Below, one piece after another: positions 38,201 to 53,200 of a stretch of 64,000 nucleotides of DNA (position 1 is its first letter; each line of letters opens with the position of its first letter). Source of the stretch: Kryptolebias marmoratus (taxonomy: Eukaryota; Chordata; Actinopteri; Cyprinodontiformes; Rivulidae); assembly GCF_001649575.2 (NCBI RefSeq), contig NC_051433.1:15466925-15530924 (forward strand), written 5' to 3'. The translations under genes were made by a program, and so were the position numbers. Under the pieces are notes generated by a model, which saw only the letters and a program-made list of their open reading frames with translations, had not been told where the DNA came from and did not search any database.

Positions 38201-41200
38201 TTTTTTAAAAAAAGGACATAATTTAAAAGGTGGTAGATTGATATTAAATAGAATGAATTTATAGCACGCACATACTGTATGCATCATATGTTTGCCTCAC
38301 CAACAGACTGTAGAAAAACACATGGCCAAACACCCCCAGGCAGCAGATGATGAGGTAGATGAGATGATAGAGGAACTCAAAGTCCATCACCATGGCTTTA
38401 TATCCTCGCGTGAAGGTCCCTCGATTTCCAACAAAACTTATTAGGAAGATGATTTTGTTGCAAACCTGGAAGACAAAAAAGGCCAAGTCTTTAGTAATCA
38501 GAATGTAACACGGACTAAGGGATCGATAATTTATGCTAACAGTTTCTTCTAACAGAAAGTGTTAACATCGATGGGACAACAGCAAGCGATCACCTAAATG
38601 AGGACACAGAGATGTATTTGCACTTGTGGGCAACCTGTAACTTATATTCTTCCAAATTGGAAACCCTGTTTTCTGTGCTGGGTAAGGGATTAGTAAAAAC
38701 CCAGTTACTGCTGCTTGTGTGTGTCCGTGTTCGAGAAACCTGACACTCCTCTGTTGTACATATATTCTGCATTGAACCGATTTTCTGGGTTTATGTGCTG
38801 AATATCTTAGCTTGACCAAGAGCAGAACAGACATCTGAATTTACAGCCGAACCGTTGCCTATTTCAATAACCCACATATTTTGTAAGTGATAAAACTGGT
38901 TAACAAATGCCAAACACACAACCAGGGAGAAATCTGACCAGGTGCATATAAACTAGATTTTAGATTAACCAGGTTACTGCAGCATATGGCAACATCATCT
39001 CTGGTTTCCTGCCTTGACCCGATTTCTCTCAATGACCTGCTTTCCTCCACACATGTAAACAAAGACTAAGGAGAGACGAAGACCATGTATTTTTTATGCT
39101 GTGCGTTGGTGCGTCTGAGTAGAAAAAATAAATCTCTGGCGGACAAAGGGGCGGCGTCGCTCTCTTTAGGGTCCAGTGACGCACTTCACACCCCGTATTA
39201 CAGCCAGGCCCTGCCAAGGAGAGCTGCAGGGCACGGAGGGCAACACCACAGGCAGGCGTGGCACCGGCACACCAAGTGAGCACGAGTGTGTGAGGAGAAA
39301 GGAGAAGTGGAACTGTGTGTGTGTGTGTGCAGTGTGGAGGTTTCTCACTACGTAGAAGTGCATAAACTTGTGCCTGTCATAGCATTTCTCAAGGGAAATT
39401 TACCACTGAAACACAGAAGACATTTTCTCACGCACAATTTGGAGAAGAAAGATTTCAACGGTTTCCACAAATAAAACAAAAATTTCCATCAGTGCTAATC
39501 TAGTCTAGTGAGTAATTTACATTTAAATTGCTCAGATTTTAAGCTGTTCTTCTAAGAAACTACTAGCTGTAGGAGTTCTGGTCCAGTCTAGGACTCTTCC
39601 GGCAGGAATATTAAAAATGTTTTTTCCAGAGTAACTGTAATGCAAAATAACGGGGATGTAAAGGCTTAAATATCTGAATGAACTACAGTCAAATATTTTG
39701 AGAATGAAGATGTTCTAAATCAACGACTCTTTGGTTTAAGGTCCTACTCGGACCAGCAGTCAAAATTAAACTCTATTTTTCCAAATTGAGGTTGTTCAAA
39801 CAGCTAACTACAATAGGTAAGATATTAATTACTCATAATCTTTCCACAGAACTCCACTTCAAAAGATCTGACCTATCCTTGTAAATCCACTGTGGGTATT
39901 TTAGGTAAGATGACCCTTTCAGGTGATCTCACTCACATTGAAAGCACCCAGAAGGAAGAGTGTGGGCTCCAGGCCCACAGAGAAGATGAGGCGAAGAATC
40001 GTGACAATGACCAGGGCTTGGACGCCCAGTGGCTGGGGCATGAGTACAACGATGACCAGCGTTGCAAAGACTCCCATCCAAAGCAGAGCGGACACACGGG
40101 GCTCCAGCATTCCTGCAGAAAAGAAATGCAAACGACACAAAATCGGGCAACGCACGGTCAAGCCATAAGAAAGACCTGCCAACACTACCACAGAATTGTC
40201 TTTGAGGAATTACAAACATTGGGCCTATATGACGTATAAAACACCGTTGCTTTATCTTCAAAATAAAGATTGTGTTGATTATGAGATTTTAACAGCCTTC
40301 CTCTAAGAGCTCCCTCATCAGCGTGACTTTGAAGTCAAAGAGAGTAACTTACATAACTTCAGGGAACGTATGACACAGTTTTGCTGCGAGCGAGTTTGTA
40401 CGTGTGCACTCCATACTTCAGAGAGAGCCAAACTAATGCCACCCCCCCAAATCCCTAGGTAAATCCAGGATTAGAGCCCAAGTCATGGGTTTCATTTAAC
40501 AACATGTCACTCAAGCTAAAATCTTCATCCAGGTTTGATCAGCCTGAAAGCAAGGACACACCTAACCCGCTGCTTTCTGAAAATACTGCTCTGACGAACG
40601 CTTATAACTGCTCCACGAGCGCATGGTCACAATCAATCATTAAGCGAGAGAAAACAAGCAAGGCAGGCAACAATGGCGAGGAGAGGAGAAAAAAAACCAG
40701 ACTAAGCAGTGACGACAAAACAGAGGACGGGTGCCCTCCTTGTCTTGCTCCGAAAAGTTTTCTCTACTTTTCGGTGTAGATCACATGACAGGTGCCACTT
40801 ACATAACAGCCTCTAAAAATATCTCAGCTGAAAAATTCATGAGGAGGGAGCAGCTCCTGTGATGTCGGAGACTGGAAGGGGGACGCTTACAGGCGCTCGC
40901 AAACTCTTCCACTTTTGCGCTTCAGTTTTAATTGTGCGCCACCGTTGAGCCGACAATTGGAGAAACATGCCAAGGGAGTGTGAGCGCGTGCTGGGAGTGT
41001 GTCATGCTAAACCAAAAAGCAGCTCATCAAAAGGCAATCAGTCATGCATGCAGCCAGAACACACTGACCTAGATCTCATGCTCTTATAACCTTTATTCCA
41101 AAGCCCCAAGCAGAGGAGAGAGAGGAGGGGTGTGTGTGTAGGCGTGTGTGTGTGTGTGCGCCAGTGAGTGGGTAAGAAAAAAGACGCAGGTCAGAAGCCT

Positions 41201-44200
41201 TAAAGGTGCCTGTTGCAGCAGGTCAAAGGTATGCAGGAGTCTCACGTGATGTCTTGCAGACAGAACAAGTTCCAGAGCAGAGAGGAGATCTTATTTACAT
41301 GTTTATATTTTTTGAGAGACAGAAAACACGAGCTGTTAGTTCTTATTTTAGACTGTAGCCCTCTGTGATTTAGCATTTCTGAGAAGGCATACAAAAGTGT
41401 AACCAAAAAAAAGGTGGAGACAGGAGAATGTTAGAATTGTGTTGAAGCTTAAGATATGACTGTAAAGTATTTTTGCCTCAAGTTTGTCTTTTGGATATGG
41501 AGTTATTTCAATGTTAAGGGTTTCTTTATTGTCACTGTTTATGTTTCCACATAAAAATGAAATTAGTATTCAGGACCAGTGGAATCTAATACTTTAACAA
41601 TTTGATAGCAAAGTAATAAATATTTAGATAAAATATATGTTTATTCAGGCTCACAGTTTTCTGAATATGCAATTTTTTTTTATTGCTTCAGCCTTGCCTT
41701 TACATAAAAACTGAGATTTAGAAACCCCAAAATGGTCTTTTTTTTTAAAAAAAAAAAACAGGTTCAAAATGAGAAAAGCGTCCATATTATTTGGACTGAC
41801 ACGTCTCCCAGAACTCCCAGTCCTGCACTTTTGTGGTCTTGTAGTTTAATGTGACATGAAGAAAAAGTTAGTCCACAGAAAAGATTTGGTTTTTGCTCTT
41901 GTATTTACCGTCCTCGTCGTTTTCTTTTTGCTGTGTTCACAGTTTGTGCCCAGCCTGCAAGCTTTACAAGTGTGCTTCACGCCATGTTTGGTGTACTTTC
42001 ATGGCAGAGCTACATACCGGCCTGGCATAGATACCTACAGCTTTTTGGGACGTTTTCTGCGTTTCCATGTGGATGAAAACTTTTAAAGAAATGCTAATGT
42101 TTATGAAGTTTTTTTTTTTTTTATACAGGATAGAAGCTGCATTTGATACTAGTTGTTTTTACCTTGATGCTTCATAGCCTCAAGTTTGCAAATATATATT
42201 ACCAATTAGCAAGTATTTTATATCATACTGTATGTATGTTATTGTAAAATGTGATATTTTTGGTACAGTGTACTCTTTATGAAAATTCAGTGAGTAAAGG
42301 ACAATCACAAAATGAACATATGGAGTGGTTTGGCTCGTTTAAAGTGTTAAACAATGGATCATTTGTAAAATATGTGAATACTTACACTAAATTATTGGTC
42401 AACTCTGTTAGTCTAAAATTATGTTGAAGCTTTAAATATATTAAACAAAGTTTTCAAGTAAATACTGTATCGTTTGCCAATATATTTATATTATTTTGCA
42501 TTTGTACAGCACTGTATCACATTGTATTGTGTTATAAACTTAGTTATTTTTATCACAATGTGTTTTTTATGCATTCGATTGAGTATAGGACACTCACAAT
42601 TCATTTAAAGAGAAGACCAAAGTGCGTCTCTTTGGATCATCTAATATGTGACTCATATCTATAACATAAGTCAGTGTGGGTTCTGTTTACAGCAAATAAA
42701 GCAGAACTGCTGTGTTTACTGTGGTCTCCATAGAGCTAGCGGGCAGATATGAGTCGAAGCAATAAAGGCTCTGGACGTGCCTTAAGCCAAGATAGTGGTC
42801 TTCTCAAGTCCTGCTCCTAATCCTGATCCTGATCAGGTGATTAGAAGTCAGTGGATCAGAACATTGGCAAAAGGAGATCAGTAGGCCAATGCAGACTCAA
42901 AGGAAAAGGATTGAGTGTCAGCTCTTTAAAGTCTGTCTTTGTGGGCGGCAGCTCAAAAGCTTCTTTTACCAGCGGCTGACGTAAATGTTCAAAAACGTTA
43001 GTTTCTCTGTACCGCCTGATTGAAACCTTCGACTTAACTACTGCTGTCGTTCAGTCAAATAAGCAAAGATCTTTGACATTTACATCATTACATTCGTTGC
43101 ATGTAAGCACCTCCTGGAAAATGAAAATGTAGAAAATAAATAAGTAAATAAAAAAAGTAACCCAAACAAGCCTGTCATAAAGCTCTCATCCTTCCTGTTT
43201 CGCTCTGCTCGTTGCTTCACCTTTTTCTGAACCCGATTTCTAAAGAAATGTGTTTGCAAAAACACAATCGCCTTTTCACCTTCACTGGTGGGCGATAAAT
43301 ATATGAATCAACTAAAGTATTACAAATTCCCCCAAAATTCAAACTTCCTTTACCTCACAGCCAACAGTGTTCAATAAAATACCTCCTAATTGATCAATTT
43401 CTTTGCGACCAAACCTTTCACACTGATATCAGGTCTGATCAGACGTGTGTTTTAAATGTTCCCACAGTGAAGGCTCCAATAATGTGACTGACCTCCATAC
43501 ACCCCCTCCAGGGGGTAGAAAAAGCAGACCAGCAGGTTCATGAGCAAAGCCAGTTTGAAGGAGACGTTGCTCCACACTGACATGTTTCTGGAGCACCAGT
43601 ACAGAACAGGCTGGGCTGCAGAAAAAAGAAGGAAAACAACAAATTATTATTATTTTTTGATTTCCATATTCTGATGTACCAAAGTGCTATGATACAGGAT
43701 TTCAAAGGAAATTTGGCAGATAGTAAATATACCGAAAGTTAAAATTATATAAATTAAAAATAATAATTAAAAATGTGTTTAATTAACCAATTATTTACTG
43801 CAGTAGCTGAACAAGCTAAAACTAAGAAAGGCAAAAAGGACAGGAGGAAACTGTTCTTCAAGAACAGTTTGACAAAGAAAAGTGGCACAAAACAACAGAC
43901 ATATGGTAAAAGAAGTGTTTTACAACGATAAAATAAAAATAGTTAAGAAAAAGTCAAGATGAGTTGCAGCAACTTTTGCAAACACACGTCTTTGACCTTT
44001 GCTTTCAGCCTACAATCTAACTTTCAGAGACTATTTTGTAAGTCAGCTTTTATATGAAAAGAAACAGATGAAGGGACTTTTCTCGGCCCATCCCCCCACC
44101 CCAAGTGAGAGACTAAATAAGATTCTGAGTGGGTATAAAGTCTAGTATGTGGATTAAAGTGTCACTGAGTGTGGGTGTGGGTCTGTGTTTGTGTGCTTGA

Positions 44201-47200
44201 GCACGCAGACTCTCACTTGTGATTCATAATGCTGCTGTACAAGTGTTTCACTGCTCGAAGGAGGTGGAAAGCCCCTGTCTGCTTTTACACAGCGGAAACA
44301 TGCACATGTAACATGAGCACATACAAGACGGCACAGTTGTCCCTGCAGTAACGGTGCTTCTGCACAGCTGTCTATTCGTTTTCCACACAGACTTATCCTG
44401 CTCAGGATCACCTCCCAGCATGCATCTGGTGAGAGATGCTGTGCACCTGGGCAATATGAGAGCACAACCTCAATTCTGAAAAAGGTGGTGCATTGTGTAA
44501 AAGGTAAAAAAAAAACACAATGCAAGGATTTGTCAAAATCTCATAAATCCATATTTTACCCACAATGGAACATAGTAAACATCAAAAGTTTAAACTAAAA
44601 AATGTTAACATTTTTGGGGAAAATAGGGTAATATTGAATTTTATGGCAGCAATACACTTAAAAAACAGGACAGGACAGGGGCAACAAAATGCTACAAAAG
44701 TAAGTGGTATGAATAAGGAACAGCTGGAGGAGCATTTTGCAACAAATTGGGTTAATTGGCAACAGATCAGTAAAAGGACTGGGTATTTAAAAACGTTTAT
44801 TAGAGAGGCTGAATCTCTCAGAATTAAAGATGGGCAGCGGTTCACCAGTCTGCAAAAAGACTATGCCTAAAAATAGTGGAACCATTTCTGAATAATGTTC
44901 ACCAACCCAGGACTGCTGACGAGCTGGAGTTCTACATTCTTGCATGGTCACTCAGTTTGTGAGGACAGCCCGCTCTTGGTAGATTTACACATGTCCCATA
45001 TTCTTTTCATTTCTTGATGATTGATTTACAAGAACTCCTGGGGATGTTTAAGACTTTGGAAATCCTTTTGTATCCACCCCCTGACTTGTGCTTTTCAACA
45101 GTCTTTTTTCTGAGTTGAATTAGGACGGTCACAGGAGGGCCAGCTCTTCAGGACAGGACTCAGCTGTTCACCTACACCTCAAGGATAAGGGACACTCTTT
45201 TGAGGACAAAAAGATTCACATTTTGGACCGAGAAGACAGATAGTTTGAGAGGGAGGTGAAGGAAGACATTTCCTGTACGTTAAACGAGAAAAAACAACTT
45301 TAAACAGAAGAGGAGGTCTGCTCCATTGTAAGGTTAGAAAGCTGAAATCTGAGATGACACAGTTATGTTCGCCTCTAATTCACCACTCTTGTGAGCCAGG
45401 AAAACAAAGACCCTTACACCTCTCCAGTGGGAGGGGAGTGAAATTAATCTGCATGTGTACTTAGCTGCACAATGGAGCATCTCATGCAGCTTAAAGCTTA
45501 GAACTCCACACCCTCCAGTTTTTCATTTTATAGGATAAGAAATTAACGTCTTCAGCTACAGAAGTCCAATCGTTTCGTTTCTTAATTTTGGGGGGAGTTA
45601 ACAAGCACCTGTATGATTGAACAAAAACCTAAGAAGGTACATTAATTGAAGTTGTTATGTAAACCTTAGAAAATTGCTTTAAAGTTGAACCTACATTAAT
45701 GTGTTTGTGTATAAAGACGCCCAGTGCGACTTCTTTTAGTGTCATTGCTCTGTGATATTTTTTCTGTACCAACACCTAGTGGTCAATAGGAGAACAGCAA
45801 CGAGTTTAGTTTGTTTCAAGTACTAAAGTAAAAAGCGATGTTAAGCCTCCATCTTAATATCACAAGTTGTTTTTTCCCTGACCAGTGCTTCGAGTGTAAT
45901 GTGTGCTTCACATCTTTGTTGCGCTACGCTCCCTCAAACTAAATAATATCCAATATGAGCAACAGAAACATTGTTGCCTGTTGAGTCTAAATGTGCAAAT
46001 GCTGAGTCTTAACCCTACCTCTGAGCTTCTTCTGCCAATTCATCTCGTTGAAGAGGTCCTCTGCCCGCATGAAGAAGTCATTGATCTTGCTGCCCTGCTC
46101 GTCTCTCTCGGTGGTGTAGTAGACCCGCAGCTTTGACTCGGAGGTAAGGAACTCACAGATGCTGGGTACAGGAAACACAATCTCCTCCATGGTGCGATCC
46201 AAACGCACAATCTAAGTGAAAATACCCAGACGTCCCACCACATTCAAGGGGAGTCATTCAAGGGGCAACATGTGACAACCTCCATGCAAACATACAGAGA
46301 ACACAGGGCTTTTTTAGTTTATTATTCTGGTGCCAGGTTTGTGTGTTATGACCTCTATCTGAGCCGTGTGCTTGGCATAAAACTCCAAGGCCTCGTCTCC
46401 CTCTCCGCTGGCCCCTCCTGGCTTCAACATCAGGGAGAGCTCTTTATTATGGCGCGCCAACTGCATGAAGGACACAAAGCTAGCAAGTGTGCTCTTGTCA
46501 CAAAGAAGCAACTAACGTGAAGAAAAAAAGCCTGAAAAAACCCCAAAACATGAAAATATTGTGAACATAAACGTCAAACCTGGTGAGCTAAGATATAAAT
46601 GTTGTGTCCAACATTTCTGGGTGAAGCCGGATCGTGTTCCTCCTCTTCTCTGTTATCCTCATCCTCATTTGTGTCCTCAAACTCTACCTCACCCTGAAGA
46701 TAAGCCTTTTTTATTACCTCCACCTGCAAAGACAGACACACACACACCCAAAACACCTTTCATAGTCTTACAGCACAACCTGCGATATTACAACACAGCC
46801 TTTAACTGAGTAGAATGAGTGGCTGAGAAGCATTTTATTTAAGGTGTTCAAATGCTCAAAAACCATTTCGCACCAGCTCTTTAGGCTTCATGTTGTACAG
46901 GATCCTCTCAGCATTCTCACTGTCATGTCGGCTCTCCATGATGGCGAGCAGCAGCTTGGACGCGTTGTTCTGGGAGGGGAAATGACAAACAGAGGCATAA
47001 GAACAGAAGGCTCAAGGTAAAATTAAAGAAAAACTCTGGTGTTCATTTGGAAAATTAGCTATTCATCTTGTGATGCATGTTCAAAAACTAGCTCAGATAC
47101 GAATACTTGAGGTCTATTAGTAATACTTCATAAGATTCAAACTCAAGGCTCCAAACCTTACTTTGAGCTCCAACACGAGATCCATCCGTTTCTTCCCAAG

Positions 47201-50200
47201 TGGGTTGATATCATTAAGAATTAGGGCAATAATAATATCAATACCATTGGACTCATGAGTGGCTATGCAATTCTGAAAGAAATGAGGAAGAATTTATTTA
47301 TTAAAGACATCTTGGTTTAGTTGAGTCTGAAACCTTCCTGTTTTGGTCATCTTCTGTACCTGGTTTTCATGGCAGGGGCCTTGACAGTACTCTGTCAGAC
47401 TCTCCAGAGTTTGGTTAATGAGAGCGACATTCTTCTCATTGATATAAAGCCCGAGCAGGCCGAGGCCCCCTGTGGTGCTGCCACAGATGCAGTCTAAGAA
47501 CTGCAGGGTCTCGCACACAAGGTTGTAGTTGTTCTTTTTGTTCTGACAACGAAGGAAGTTCTAGGAAACACACAAATATGCAGTTACGCTGGTTAGATCA
47601 TAGAGTGAGATTGGTGTCCACATGAGCTGCAGTGGGTACAACGCAGTTTGCATGCAACTCAGCAGAATTTATGATCCGCTAGATACACAGGTAACTTTAG
47701 ATGCAAAGTATAAAACAAGTGCTTCTACAAAACAAGCAAGACAACTTGCTGTCAAACTAGAGTACAAAATGTAGAAGCTGTCAACTTAAAAGCTCATTGC
47801 ATAACCTGCTTTTTTGTTACATCTTTTGCAGAGATCTTGAGGTTTAATATGTATAAATGTACATGAACAAAACTAGCATCAAGTTATCATTAGACACTAA
47901 AAAATATAGTTAAATTAAGTCCATTTAAGACACTGTGGAATGACTTCCTTATTCTACAAGAAAAACTATATATCTTCATCACTCTAAGGTTTTATTTATG
48001 TCCTTTTAAAGCAATGATGTTCAGGTGCTTTTTTTTCCTTTTGGAACATATTCAAAGATTGAAGATTTGCAAGAAAAATAACACAGAGGAAAAACAGCAG
48101 GTCTGAACAAATGTTGCCAGTATTTAAGCAATGAGTTTTCTGTTTTTCTGTTTCAGAGACCATAAAGGTGACGTGTAGTGATGCTTTATACTCTTAAAGC
48201 AGTTACACAAAAAAGTTATCACGGTAAAGGAAATTTGGCACAGATAATAAATTTACATGACAATATTTTGAACTTTGTTTAAATCTTACTGTTGAAAAAT
48301 ATCAAAATACAACAACACTGATCAGAGAGAATTGAATTCTCTCTCAGAGAGCGTTAAGTGAAACCTAATCTGGAGGTTATCTGTAAAAACCAGTGCCTGA
48401 TTGCTCTGTCGGTCTCACCTGTAGGTCACGGTTGTGATTCTCACAAAGTAACTGGAGGAAGCGAAGAATAGGCTGCATGATAACAATCACGAAACTCATC
48501 TCTCCTTCATCCTGGTTCTTGTCCCCAGAGCTCGGCTGGCCATCTGCTGAGTGAAAGTGGTCCTCTGGGTCAGTTTCTTGCCGATAGGAGTTGAAAGCCT
48601 TCTTCGTGGCAGACGACGCTTCTAACAGCTGCTCTTTCGTATCCTCTGTCATGGTTATTGTTGAGTCTCTTACTACATCGGAGACAGAAAACAAATCCAT
48701 CACAACTTACATAAGCGCCAATTCACGAATGCTGTTAAAACGTTAGAAACAAATCTATAACTGTGATGTCCTGTGACGAGTAATCTCTGACCTTTTTTGC
48801 GGACCGGGACATCTTTATCCTGGCTGTCATCGTCCCTCTTCCTGTTTCCCAGGTCGCTTGTATTTACTGTCACAGTGGCTTTGATCTCCTGCTGGGCCGA
48901 CTTCATACGGTCATAAAAGACCCGGAAGAACTTTTCAGAGTTCTTGTCGTCAGTCAGACGTAAAAAGAATGAACGCTGAGCACATCCAAAAGGAAAGACA
49001 AAATTATATTAGATATACTTATGGTATAACTTGATGAAAGCCTTATCAGTGGTTCACCACATCATATCCGGTGGCGAGATGAAGCAATGGGGTGTCAGTC
49101 AACACAGACAAGGGAAAGTCAAATATTATTGATTAAAAATATAAACAAAAATTAGAAATCTTGGTAGGGAGTAATAATTTTACTGCCTTATTGTAATAAA
49201 TTGATCTATCCCTTAGAAGTGAAGTTAAACCACCTCATATGAAATTATTGTCATTATTTACTAAAATATTTCTTGTTTTGGTCCGTTTTTCTGAAGATCG
49301 CTTAAAGTTTCTGACCACTGTGAGCCACAATGGTCTGTTAAATCCAAGAAGTTTTTTTTTATTTTTTAATTGTGAAAATTCTGAAGAACTGAGAGGGAGG
49401 CAGGTGGAACAGTGAGGCTACAAGGAGGTCAGAGGTCACAAAGGTGCAGGACTTCAAAGACTTTGGGTCAACTGTCCCGGAAAACGGGGAGTGTGGTAAA
49501 GAGGTGACGAAGAGAGTCCAGGCAGGATGGAGAAAAGTTTCAGGAGTGATTTGTGACAAAGGGGTGTCAGCAAAGGTCAAAGGAAAGGTTTACAGACAGG
49601 TGAGAGCAGCTATGTTGTATGGTTTGGAGACAAAAAGACAGGAGACAGAACTGGAAGTGGCAGAGCTGAAGATGTTGAGGTTCTCCTTGGGAGGGACGAG
49701 GATGGACAGGATTAGGAATGAGGACATCAGAGGTACAGCACAGGTTGAAGGACTGGGAGATAAAGTTAGAGAGGCCAGATTGAGATGGTTTGGACATGTG
49801 CAGAGGAGGGACAGTAGGTATATTGGTAGAAGGATGTTAGAGACAAAGAGGAGACATATGGATACAGTTAGAGAGGACATGGACAGTTGGAGTGAGGACA
49901 GAGGACGCAGAAGACAGAGTTAGATGGAGGAGGATGACTCGTTGTGGCGATCCCTAAATAGGGAACAGCTGAAAGAAAAAGAAGATGAAAATTCAGAACA
50001 AAACTTTGTTCTTCCAAACTTCCCCAGAAAGGGAAGGTTTACAGTGAAGTTCATGTTCATGGTATAAAACCATAACTTAAATCAACTTTAAAAAGGAAAA
50101 TAATGAGCCAGCAATAACATTTGTACAAAGTAATCGAGAAGATCAAAATAAAAAAGTACAATTTTCTTCAGCTTGGTGTTATTAGCTTTTAAAATGTTTT

Positions 50201-53200
50201 ACTTATTGTCCCCACTATCCCAGTGTCTTACAAAGCTTTAGGTTCCAAGAGAAATGATCCTTTTAAATCATATAGATTCTCACTGACATGTCTTCCAACT
50301 CTTTACAAACAGACTAACAAGAGTCAGACATTTTTTGTTTAGGCCCTTTAGTGAAGCTACCAACAGTATACCTCACATGTAACGGTCAACACTTTTTGTC
50401 TCAAAGGAAATCTGGTCCAAATTAATCACTTAAAGTTCAAAGTGTATCTATGATTTGAAAATGACCTGTATTGCTTTATGCATATCTCCCCCATATTTCC
50501 TCATGTCTGGCTGTCCCAGAAACCATGAAATGGGTTTTCAAACTGGCCCCTCCAACATTGAGGATTATCATTGTGATAATGTGCTTTTATACGAAGCGTG
50601 AAAAAAGCAGCAACATTTTTCCAACCAAATTGCTTCTATGTATGAATCTTTGTGCTTTTCCACTGGGATTCACTAAATGAAATCTTTCTTTCAAGTGTTG
50701 ACTCTTGTTGATTCACAAACTTCTTACATTGCTGTTGTCTGCTCAAATATTCATTTTTCTAATACATTTAGCTGCAGTTAGTCATTTCATGCTTAAAAGA
50801 AGGGTCATGTACTGCCACGATTGTATGCAGAGGAGGAAGCAGGACTTAAAGGCCCAAATTGTTTGTGGGCAGACGCTGGTCCCCAAAAATACAACATGGA
50901 GGCTTCCATAAACCAGGTCCTGACTACAAGAGAAAAACTCATGGAGGAGACACTTGGTCTAGTATTAAAATATATGTCGATGATAAAAGCACTATGCTGC
51001 CAACACATTTCTGTCTTTAAAAAAAAGAAAAGAAAAAAATCAGCTGTGGTGGATATCAGTTATTTAAAAGATGGCAAAAATTGGTCAACAGATGGGAAGT
51101 TATATTAGGATGTCTTTTATTTTATTTCTATAACATTTTGAGCGAAGCAAAAATTATAGATTGATTCCTTAATAGGCACAACAAATTTTCATGGTCTCAT
51201 CTAACAGAGCAAAAAGTCATCACTTGATAAGACAAAAACATGCCTTATCAGGGTTTTCACAAAATATATCATCGCAGCGAATGAAGTCTGAGATATGAGA
51301 GTTTAACGCTGCAGTTATGGCTGCAGAATGGGGTCACGAAGAATTAGAGCACTTACAAGCCTGCCAGGGACAATCTATACACCGTGTCCCAACCCACAAG
51401 GCTGTTGTTTTGATTATGCAAGAGCTGTTACTGCTGCAGTATATGGAAAGGCTTTTACCAGCCAAAGTAGCCTTGTCACAGTAACAGGGTGAAAAACGAC
51501 ATGAGAGGGAGAAGCCTGGCCTACTTACACAGATAGGGAGAAGAAGATGGTGCAGATTGAAGGCTGGAAGAAAAAAAATATATATATCAGGGGGGGGGGG
51601 GTTAGAGAAAAGAAATTGCACGATTCAGCAAGTGAAAAAGGAGGGCAAAAGATAGGGAGGGAAGGAATGCTATCAGGCAGTATTTAGGCCAGTCCTAAAT
51701 GTTTGTTACATAATCATCTGCCTTTCCAGGTTACATTTAAAGCTGGACAACTGAAGAAAAACAAAAGAAATGACAGTCACAAAGATGTTTAGCAAAACAA
51801 GCCTAGTTTTTATAGATTTGTGGCTTTTGTCTTCATGTTTTTGCGCTCAGCGGTTTGCGTGCATTTAAAGTCCATGTTAAACACAACTCTAAGCCTGTTT
51901 ATTCACATTTGAAAACACTATTAGGTAACAAAATAAGAGTCAAAATGAGCCCATACTTTACAAAGCAGAGAAACAATGTCAAAACTCGGAGCTTGTTCTT
52001 CAAAGCAGAGTCAGAGCTTTTTTTGGCTGCCCCACCCAACCTTCCACGACTGAGCTGCAGGCCTCCTGCACGTACGCACTCTGCCAAAACCAAGGGACAA
52101 GGAGGAAGGCAGCGAGGGGAGAGGGAAACTACCAAGCAAGGCCGTCGAGCAACAAACAACACGATGACCGAGTGGAGAGAGTGCGGACGGGATTAGCTGC
52201 ACCGCCGGCCGACACTCCAGTCAGAGTTTACAAGTCACAGCATGCGTATGGAGTGAAGGGCGGGGAGGGGGAATGCTGTAATTGTCACGGCAGCTCATAA
52301 AATTCTGTCTTCGATGGACCTGCTAAAACCTGAGCCTGCAGGGAGGGTGGGACGTGGGGTGCAGGGCCAGGACAGCACACATGGATCAGAGCAGAGGAAA
52401 CACAAAAGAGCTCTCACCCTTAACCATTACGTAACTGGCACAGACACACAAACATTTGTACAGTACACACAAACACAGGCTGGAAAGCGCACACACGCCA
52501 ATACGCCTACTGACTCATACACTCACACACACACACAAACAAAAAAAAGAAAAACTGGGTCAGCTGTCTTCGGCATCAGCACATGCCAATTTTTGAGAGG
52601 TCACACCCACATATCACACACACTCCACAATACAGTAATTCTCTCCCCAACTCTGTCACTGCCAGTTTTATTCTTATGTAACCAAAGCCTTTGTTTTATT
52701 AATACAGAACTGCTCATTTCAAGGATCTGCCAGGTTAGAGATCCTGCAATCAGTCTGAGTGTGCAGCCGGACTCGTGTTGAGCCTTGGCAGGGGCATTTT
52801 ATCTTTACGAGAGGCGTTACATTTCACTGTGGTGGAGCCAAGGTTCTTAGATTCACAGCAGCATTAGGCCAATGTAGCGGCCATGTAAGAAGATGAGATA
52901 TTTTTGACGAGAGCTGAAATGTTCTCCAGCAGCACTGCAGCCAAATGGACTTGTTTTTTTTTAAAACATGTTTCTAAGAACTGCACTTTTTTCTTTAGCA
53001 GATTGAGTGCACCACAGAAACAAAGACAGAGCCTGCACAGAAATAGAGAACACCATGGTAAAAAAAAAAAAAAAGCCCCACAGTGACCAAACTTTCGTTT
53101 TCTGAATTCTTCAGAAATGTTTTTGACACCGAACCAGAAGTGATAACCTAAACTTTCATATCTAACCACTTGTTTGTGCCTTTAGTTTCAATGCCTGTCC

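Larger units (their letters stand above)
43616..46018 (-). other. itpr1: itpr1 intron (2.4 kb) with transposon debris
   Basis: Contains a common fish transposon-derived repeat at about 44462-44900 and a fossil Tc1 helix-turn-helix segment at about 44925-45125. The remainder is AT-rich and uninterpreted. Confidence 0.6.

Noticed and set aside
44565..44870. 101-codon plus-strand open frame
   Set aside because: Lies wholly in a common fish transposon-derived repeat; treated as repeat rather than gene.
50821..51108. 95-codon plus-strand open frame in an itpr1 intron
   Set aside because: No recognisable family, ends in a lysine run from an A-rich tract, and no splice or promoter support.
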